DNA of 64,000 nucleotides from Diadema setosum. Taxonomy: Eukaryota > Echinodermata > Echinoidea > Diadematoida > Diadematidae. The notes beneath the pieces are model-generated. The model made no database searches and had not been told where the DNA came from. It worked only from the letters and a program-made list of their open reading frames with translations. The translations under genes were made by a program, and so were the position numbers. The DNA lies in NCBI GenBank assembly GCA_033980235.1, contig CM067069.1, positions 21,324,650-21,388,649 of the forward strand, given 5' to 3'. Each line of letters opens with the position of its first letter. The stretch's first letter is position 1. This document shows positions 58,401 to 64,000 of the stretch, piece by piece.

Positions 58401-60669
58401 TTTCAAGATAACTTGAGCCACTTCCGAGATATGGAGGAAAAAGTTAGTTCAGCACTTTCACTTGATCTTTGACCTTTTGACCTTTGAGGCAAAAAAAGAA
58501 GAAAAAAAAAACTTTCCAGAGAAATTCTATTAGGTTACACATGTATGCATACACCAAGTGTAAAAAAAAAAATAACCCTGCTGGCATTGCATGATAGGAG
58601 GGAAATAGTAAAATTTTGAAGTGTTGCACTTGACCTTTGACCCCTGACCTTTGACCCCATGAACCCTACATTCTCTAGATAATCACTTCCAGTCAATATA
58701 TGTATACTATGTTCCATGAAGATACCTTGAACAATTTTCCAAGGTATGGAGAAAAAAAAAAAGTTTTAATATTTTTACTTGACCTTTTGACCTTTGAACT
58801 TTGACCTCATGACCCAAACTTTCACCAGAGAATCTCAATTGGGTAATACATGTATACACTAAGTTTCAAGAAAATATCTTCAGGCATTCAATAGATATGG
58901 TGGAAATAGTGAAATTTTATGTATTTGACCCTGACCTTTTGACCTTTGACCTTTGACCTCATGGCCCAAACTTTCACTAGAGAATCTTAATTGGGTAATA
59001 CATGTATACACTAAGTTTCAAGAAAATATCTTCAGGCATTCAATAGATATGGTGGAAATAGTGAAATTTTATGTATTTGACCTTGACCTTTTGACCTTTG
59101 ACCTTGAGCATGTGCACCCAAAAGTTGATAGGCACAACTTCACCCCCTAATACACATACATGCCCAGTTTCATTAGGATACCTCAACAGGTTTTGATAGT
59201 TACCTTGTCCACAAAATTCATGAAGGACGAACGGACGGACGGACAACCCGAAAACATAATGCCTCCGGCACCACTTCCTGGCGGAGGCATAAAAACATTT
59301 GTCCTCTGATTCAGAGTATTGTGAATGATACTTTACTGCCCTATTCATAAGACTGTGTTTCCTGTTCAGATACACCAGTTTGTTCTTTCAAAAAAACAAA
59401 TCCCTACAATCAAATTTTACCAGTACTTTGTAGAGGTCTAATGCGGACACATTCTGACAGTTTGACTCGATGGATTATATTCTTGACGTACACGTATATG
59501 TAATACTAAGTACATGTTAGTATACTACAGTATGAGATCAGACTTCGGGGAACAAACTGAACTTTGTTCTCACAGATTCAATTGTGAAGGCTACAAACAC
59601 TCATCTTTACTTTTTACTGATTTTGTTTTGTTTACCACAAGGTAAATTGCAGTTTGTGTGTTTGTTTTTTGTTTTCATTTCTGCAAATGTAGTGTAAAAG
59701 CAATGGTTTGTCTAGATTCCCATAAACACTTGTAATTTTGATTTCTCTCTATAGTAAGAGATTTAAAAAAACACCTGAAATCAATCAAAGGAAAGTCTTA
59801 CATATTTGGATGATGGCCTCAGAGGGAGTGTGCATGCTTTATACAGAATTGATGACATCCATATTAATATCATCAATTTTTCATTAATACTTAAAAAACT
59901 GATAGAAAGCAAGTACACATAGTGTCACACATGTATGCAAGTACATGTACCTACCAAATACTTATCCACCTCTCATAAGGTTTCTTACAATGTAATATAT
60001 TTGGTATTGCATGAAACATTTTGCAGACTTTCAAATGCTAACTGTAGGTAGATGATATACAGTACATGTACATTGGTTGTCAGACAATGCAACTCTAGGC
60101 AATCAGTGTGATAATATGTGTAATATTTCTTTGTCCATCAGGTGCTAGACTTTTTTGAAATAATTGTATGACTGAATATTAAAGATACAGTGTGAATGCA
60201 GATAAACTACCTAAGCAGAAATATCATATCATCTGCAGTTCATCTCAGTATTAAAAGGTGGGAGAGATAAGGTTGCCATGAAACTCTACAAGTTGGTATG
60301 TGTATGTACATTGTATGTATAATCCTATCAAATTTTGTTTTATTTTTTCAGTTTGCTTTCTCTGCATCTGTTACTCATGTGATATTTTGTGTTGCAGATG
60401 TCTTCACAACAGTTGTATTCAAAATGTTCCACATACTTTATCTTTGAAATTATTTTGGTGTAAATGCTTCTTTCTGTGTTTTTTTTTTTTTCTTCATACA
60501 GTATTTGGGATCAAAGGGAGATCAAGCAAGAGAAATTGAGATCCAAACAGCGGCCAAGATCCAGGAACTGAACAAGAGAGTTGGCCAGACAAGGGAGCAA
60601 GTCCTGAAAGAATTGTTTGGACTGGTTTTCGAGATCAAACCTGAGCTTCATGAAAACCTTCAGTTGTGA
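49435..60669 (+). CDS. ATP6V1G1: V-type proton ATPase subunit G, 3 coding exons
   Basis: Exons 49435-49516, 57489-57589 and 60502-60669 join with GT..AG introns (phases 1 and 0) to 116 residues; vertebrate G1 has 118. The N-terminus has the family signature GIQQLLQAEKRAAERVAEAR (7-26), then RRLKQAKEEAQEEIEGYRKE across the exon 1/2 join, a charged helix rich in Lys, Glu and Gln, and a C-terminal region LFGLVFEIKPELHEN that matches the conserved end of the family. Subunit G pairs with subunit E in the peripheral stalk of the V1 sector and helps hold V1 on the membrane sector during proton pumping. The long alpha-helical, highly charged composition fits. No membrane segment, as expected. The symbol follows the closest vertebrate paralogue; invertebrates usually have a single gene. 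Introns of 8.0 and 2.9 kb are filled with repeats. AATAAA at 61194 is a possible polyadenylation signal. Confidence 0.95.
49520..50885. other. V-ATPase G intron 1, first part
   Basis: No recognised gene. Sequence around 50040-50440 contains scattered CpG and short open frames on the minus strand without recognisable domains. A (TAG)n run is at 50861-50880. Confidence 0.4.
50891..52776. mobile_element. TTAAAGGGATGG-family palindromic MITE split by an insertion
   Basis: The left half 50891-51134 starts AAAGGGATGGTACAGTATTT and carries TTTATTTGATGAAAATTGGG. The right half, from 52605, has GGATATCTCAGCCATTTC, CCAATTTTCATCAAATAAAC and ends ACAATCCCTTTAA. Together they reproduce the intact relative at 16493-16887. 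The insertion at 51135-52604 lies near the centre. Confidence 0.85.
51135..52604. mobile_element. 1.47-kb hAT-like non-autonomous element with 8-bp target duplication
   Basis: The left end is GGTAATCATGTACAAATGCA-CACC and the inverse of the right end is GGTAATCATGTAGAAATGCA-CACC; one mismatch in 24 bases. CTTTTTTG occurs immediately outside both ends (51127-51134 and 52605-52612), an exact 8-bp duplication. Eight-base duplications with short inverted ends are the mark of hAT (and P) elements. No transposase frame is present. Confidence 0.9.
52817..53210. mobile_element. Third copy of the TTAAAGGG palindromic family
   Basis: Left half: TTAAAGGGTGTGTACAGTTC, GAAAATCGGTTTTGAAATGG, CTGAGATATCCAAAAACA. 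Right half inverted: TGGGATATCTCAGCCATTTG, CCAATTTTCATCAAATAAAC, ATGCTCTTTCATATTTCATA. The right terminus is degraded. Confidence 0.75.
53325..54703. mobile_element. 1.38-kb TIR element with subterminal GTCCGTCAAA repeats
   Basis: The left terminus ATGCACTTGTCAATGTAATG continues ACTCACCCCACTACCCCCGG. The right terminus inverted is ATGCACTTGTCAATGTAATG followed by ACGCACCCCACTACCCCCGG; about 48 of 50 bases agree. Inside both ends lie several degenerate copies of a ~50-bp unit with GTCCGTCAAA, GTGACCGAGG and TGTGCGTCA. AATTAT flanks both sides. No transposase frame was found. Confidence 0.88.
55148..55300. mobile_element. Palindromic element, arms ~65 bp
   Basis: The left arm GGGAACATGTACCAAACGTT-CCACCC..GGGTTTGAAATGCTATT is the inverse of the right arm AATAGCATTTCAAACCC..GGGTGGAACATTCGGTATGTTCCC. 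The centre is GTCCCTCGACTTCGTCTCGGGAC, itself a hairpin. Confidence 0.85.
55665..56150 (+). repeat. Dispersed repeat with an internal ~175-bp tandem duplication
   Basis: The first 120 bases match the inverse of 3314-3436. Then AAGTTTTTATGGCACGTTTC, TATTATGGGTCATAACTTTT, GATCCGTAAC, AACTTGGATGGTAGATGTCC and CTTGGGGAGTGGATGGTCAC occur twice in tandem (about 55871-56140). No coding sequence. Confidence 0.8.
56745..57440. mobile_element. Two small CGCGAAAAT-type MITE relics
   Basis: 56745-56990 has ATTTTCGCGAATTTTGCAAG, TTCGCAAAATTAAAGACACG and CGCGAATTTAACCACTCGCG, a self-complementary pattern. 57240-57436 starts ACCGTAAATGTCCATATTTT and ends TTTGTGTGTTTACAGT, roughly inverse termini next to TA. 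This is typical of short Tc1/mariner-derived sequences. Boundaries are approximate. Confidence 0.5.
58003..59296 (+). mobile_element. 1.29-kb TIR-like element with TGACCT arrays, copy B
   Basis: Same ends and module order as copy A (4571-5731): ATGCCTCCGCCATAATGCAT at the left, ATAATGCCTCCGGCACCACT and GGCGGAGGCAT at the right. It has one extra internal module (about 58835-59060 is a near-exact tandem) and a much shorter GGAC microsatellite. It sits in intron 2 of the V-ATPase G gene. Confidence 0.8.
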
Positions 60670-62775
60670 TTTTATGTAACCTCATATAAAGGCAATATTT
60701 AGATATATAGTGGTATTAACATTGTTTTAGAACAGATTGTTGTTATTGGAGAGTCCTGGAATCCCCTTCCCCTCTTTGTATGAATGGAGTAAAAATATAT
60801 GGAATGTCCAAGTTGTATGTTGCAGACCTGTCTGGCCTCAACATGATGCCTGTTGTCCTGGGTTTTGATGGGTAGAAGTTTGTTGCATTATTTGGAAAAT
60901 GGCTAAACAATTGTTTGTTACGGTAGCTATCCTGCAAAAGCTGACATGCTTGTATTAATGGATTATGAGAGTGTGTTTACAGACTGTGCAGTCAGTAAAA
61001 CAAAAATGCTATGAATACAAGTGGTGTTAGTTCCTTATTCTAACTCTTAACATTAATTCTTTATGTCTTAGAGACGTAATGATGGCCAAATCATATAACA
61101 CTCAAAACAATGCTCATGAGAGAAGCTATTCTCAACATAAGATACAAAAAATTTGTAAGTCTGCAAGACAATCTGCTTCACATTGTATATGGGAATAAAA
61201 AAATATATAAATTCCAAACAAAATGTTGCATATTTAATCAGTGTGATAGAGGTAATCTGATAAGTAATCAGTTTCAATTTATCAAATGTGTAAGGTTGTC
61301 AGCTGTCAATATGTCAGAATTTAAATCTGCATTATAAGTCCTACCCAAAGATAATGACACTTAACTGAGTTCATGAGATTCTCTTGGGTTGTTATCACTC
61401 ATAGGCAGAACAAAAATCAACTCCAAGCTTTGCAGTTTTACAGATAAATTTTGATGTATGATTGACATGTTTTTGTTCTATCATATGCAAGGAGCAGTTG
61501 AATTAATAAGTTTCACTTTGATATTACAGTGCCAGGTTTGTAATGTCAGTACAGTATTTGTATGGATGTGCAATTACAGTGTAGTCCCCATAATTTTGCA
61601 TGTGGAACTAATTGCCTCTATTCTTTGTTTCAAATCAGTTTGTCACATAATGACATATATTGAATATCTGGCTCTTGATCAGTACTCAAAGGGGTGTAAT
61701 AAAGTCAGGTAATAGTATTGAAATAATAGCAAAGGGTATGTTTGGATGTTGATAGCTATGTAAAGAGTTTCTGTTTCATCATGCACACTGTGCAGAGCAG
61801 TCTCCCTAACAAAAAGTAATGACAGTTTACGTAATGCAATGGTTGTTTAGAATTAATGGTATGTTGGTATTGCTCAGTTGAATTCTAAACAAAACAAGGT
61901 TGGTTCTCATAGCAAGCGTCATCATGGAGTGTACATGTATAGATAAACTGCGTTTTGCCTAGCTACTTGGGGCACTGTGGTAAGAATCTTTGACTTTAAA
62001 CCTGAGGTCTCAATTTCAAATTCTGCGAAGTGTCCAAGTCCTTGAACAAGATGCTTTACCCACAATGTCCCATTCATTCATTGTGTATCAATGAGTAACT
62101 GACAGTGCTAGGGTATCACTTGTGTAATAATAATGGCAGGGCCTTCTGGTAGAGCAGTGCTATTACTGAGAAGGATGCCCTGGGTAAATGTGACCAAAAT
62201 GGAGCACTGTAATTAATGTGAAATGTGGATTATAATCCCTGGTAAACAAATGCTCTCGTCGAGACACATAACAGGCTAGCCTTCAGAAATCTGCAGAAAA
62301 ATGAATACACTGGTAAAATAGGTTAATTACAGTTGGTGATTATGAATATTTAACAGAACACTAGTTTTGCTTTCAAAACAAGTTCTTGTCAAAAAAAGAA
62401 CATTGACTTGTTGCATCCCATTCACCTGTCTGAATTTTTGACCATGATTTTTAAAGATACTGTGTTACTCATTCTTATCAGTCTGTTCTGCAAATCTTGT
62501 GACTCTCTGTATTACTGAAATGCTGTAGCAATTTGAATGAACTGAGTAATGCACACTCATGATAATAAATCTGAGTGGAATCAAACTGCTGCTCACATAC
62601 CCATCTATGGAAGAAAAATAGTCTTACAAGTTCAAAGGAAACCTAACATATTATGTTCTGAGAAAGTAAGTGAAATGAAGTTTATGACTCTTAACTCATG
62701 TTGAAAATGTCACAATGGTTTTTATGAGATTTCTGGAAGGGTTGCATGTTTCCATGTGTACTGGGCTTTACCAAT
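60670..62775. other. Downstream flank of the V-ATPase G gene
   Basis: Presumably starts with the 3' untranslated region. A possible old tRNA-derived SINE at about 61960-62230 is suggested by ACTGTGGTAAGAATCTTTGA, a GGTCTCAATTTCAAATTC B-box-like stretch and TCCTTGAACAAGATGCTTTA. No gene is recognised. Confidence 0.4.
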
Positions 62776-62778
62776 GGC

Positions 62779-62874
62779 TTAACCCTTTGAGAATGAGCTC
62801 ATTGTGCCACAGCATGCATTTCCTATAGGCACCTGCCTTAGTATACTTTATAGGACTAGTCTTGAATGGGTTAA
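62779..62874. mobile_element. 96-bp TTAA MITE, relative of 37388-37480
   Basis: Begins TTAACCCTTTGAGAATGAG, ends CTTGAATGGGTTAA, with TTAA at both ends. The inner ACAGCATGCATTTCCTATAG and GGACTAGTCTTGAATGGG align with the copy at 37.4 kb. Confidence 0.8.
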
Positions 62875-62899
62875 TAGACCTGCATACATGAAGTTCCAT

Positions 62900-63940
62900 G
62901 CAGACTGTGTATTTCTAGTTACTTGGCTGTATTTGCTTAAGGTGCTTTGTTTTCTTTCTTTTTTTCTTGCAGGGGTTTGCATATGTTTCCATGAGCACTG
63001 GTGATGTTACAGAGTACTAAAATACTGGGTAAATGCATTAGGGTATCTTTATGGCCAAATGTCCAAGGTTTTGTGATGGTTCGTGCAGATGGAACATTTT
63101 TGTTTTCCCCTTATATTGTTTCCGTAGATACATGTATGGTGTCATGATTTTATGAAAAAGTTGCTACAAATGTATGGTTATAAGTTCAAGAAACCCATTG
63201 TATGTAAAGAGTTATCAACATAACCAAATAAAGTAAAAAAATACACAGATCAAGTTTGTATGAATACTTATTACTGGTAGTGTGTGGCATGTATGTCTAG
63301 CTCAAGCTCATGATCTAAGAAACAAAATACCAAATGTGTACAGTTGAGACTATGCAACAAATCTACTACATGTAGGGCCCACAATGTTCTCGTATGTGTG
63401 TAAAACATCAAAGGAAGTGTTATTCTTTGCAGTAGAAGGACCATTACACCATATATTTGATAGTTTTATTTATTTATCTAGGAAGTACATGTAGTCATTT
63501 TTAATTTTTATCTATTCTCATTTTCACCAATTTAATGAAACGTGCCATTAGAAAACAATATACCTATTCTAATATGTCAAATTATAGCACTTGTGTAATC
63601 ACAATGTAATAGGTTGTAAGCAAATATGCATGATATTTTTGTAATGATGTTGAAGATTTAAGATGCTACATGTGTATATGTGTAGACATGTTGTTATATC
63701 ATACTCAATACACAGGTATCTCTGTCATTTCACAGTGCCATACATGCTGTATGTGCCATCCCATTTATCTACACACATACATCATAGATGCCAAGTTCAA
63801 AAAATTTTTATGAGTGAGATTTTCATGACTCGGCACCTCGGCGCGCACGCATGTGCGTGAGCGAGGGGAGGGTGTGGGAGGGGGGTGTCCGCCCTCCTAT
63901 GGTTGGGAGCTTTTCAATTTTTAGTGCAAGCTGGTGCATA
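62900..63940. other. Intergenic DNA at the right side of the window
   Basis: AT-rich with no recognised gene. A GC-richer stretch at 63827-63900 (CGCGCACGCATGTGCGTGAG and a G-run) resembles 13085-13150 in style. Confidence 0.4.
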
Positions 63941-63943
63941 CTT

Positions 63944-64000
63944 AACCCTAACTGCACTGGGGGGGGGGGGGGGGCCTGGGAGGCCCCCCCTCCGTACTTT
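63944..64000 (+). mobile_element. Left end of a TTAACCCTAAC element, cut by the window edge
   Basis: TTAACCCTAACTGCACTGGG, then a G-run and CCTGGGAGGCCCCCC, corresponds to the termini of the 34935-36033 element. The rest lies beyond the window. Confidence 0.65.

Overview
This is a eukaryotic, animal window. It carries three spliced protein-coding genes with GT..AG introns, AT-rich introns and intergenic DNA, and a dense load of palindromic DNA-transposon relics, tRNA-derived SINE-like units, LINE and Penelope-like fragments, and (TA)n/(TG)n microsatellites. The gene content is ordinary metazoan. The repeat style (foldback MITEs, GGAC microsatellites linked to an ATGCCTCCG inverted end, a SINE with a GGAGGGCCCGTGTG-type body) suggests a marine invertebrate deuterostome, most likely an echinoderm. 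That assignment is an inference.

Layout. 1-7.3 kb: no recognised gene, with two dispersed repeats and a 1.16-kb element rich in TGACCT motifs. 7.38-9.47 kb, minus strand: a complete three-exon 14-kDa phosphohistidine phosphatase (PHPT1/janus family). 10.3-14.8 kb: nested repeats, including a foldback, a terminal-inverted-repeat (TIR) element that swallowed a LINE 3' end, and two tandem tRNA-derived units. 15.83-40.12 kb, plus strand: a complete 14-exon SCFD2 gene (Sec1/Munc18 superfamily), reconstructed at 695 residues, whose introns hold at least eight inverted-repeat elements. 40.1-49.4 kb: gene-poor repeat territory with a SINE, long (TA)n tracts, a degenerate ~100-bp tandem array, two copies of a 250-bp inverted-repeat element and a Penelope-like GIY-YIG remnant. 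49.43-60.67 kb, plus strand: a complete three-exon V-ATPase subunit G gene (116 residues) with large introns filled by TIR elements. 60.7-64 kb: intergenic DNA, ending inside another TTAA-flanked element.

The three genes act in unrelated processes (histidine dephosphorylation, membrane trafficking, proton pumping). I see no operon or functional cluster. The most unusual signals lie in the repeats: a strongly strand-biased T-to-C difference between two copies of one small element; a tandem intronic amplification of an exon end with its splice donor; a mobile element made of nuclear-receptor-like half-sites; a hAT-like element with a clean 8-bp target duplication; and a tRNA-derived unit joined to a 73-bp-arm hairpin. 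All alignments and exon joins were done by eye; no database search was run.
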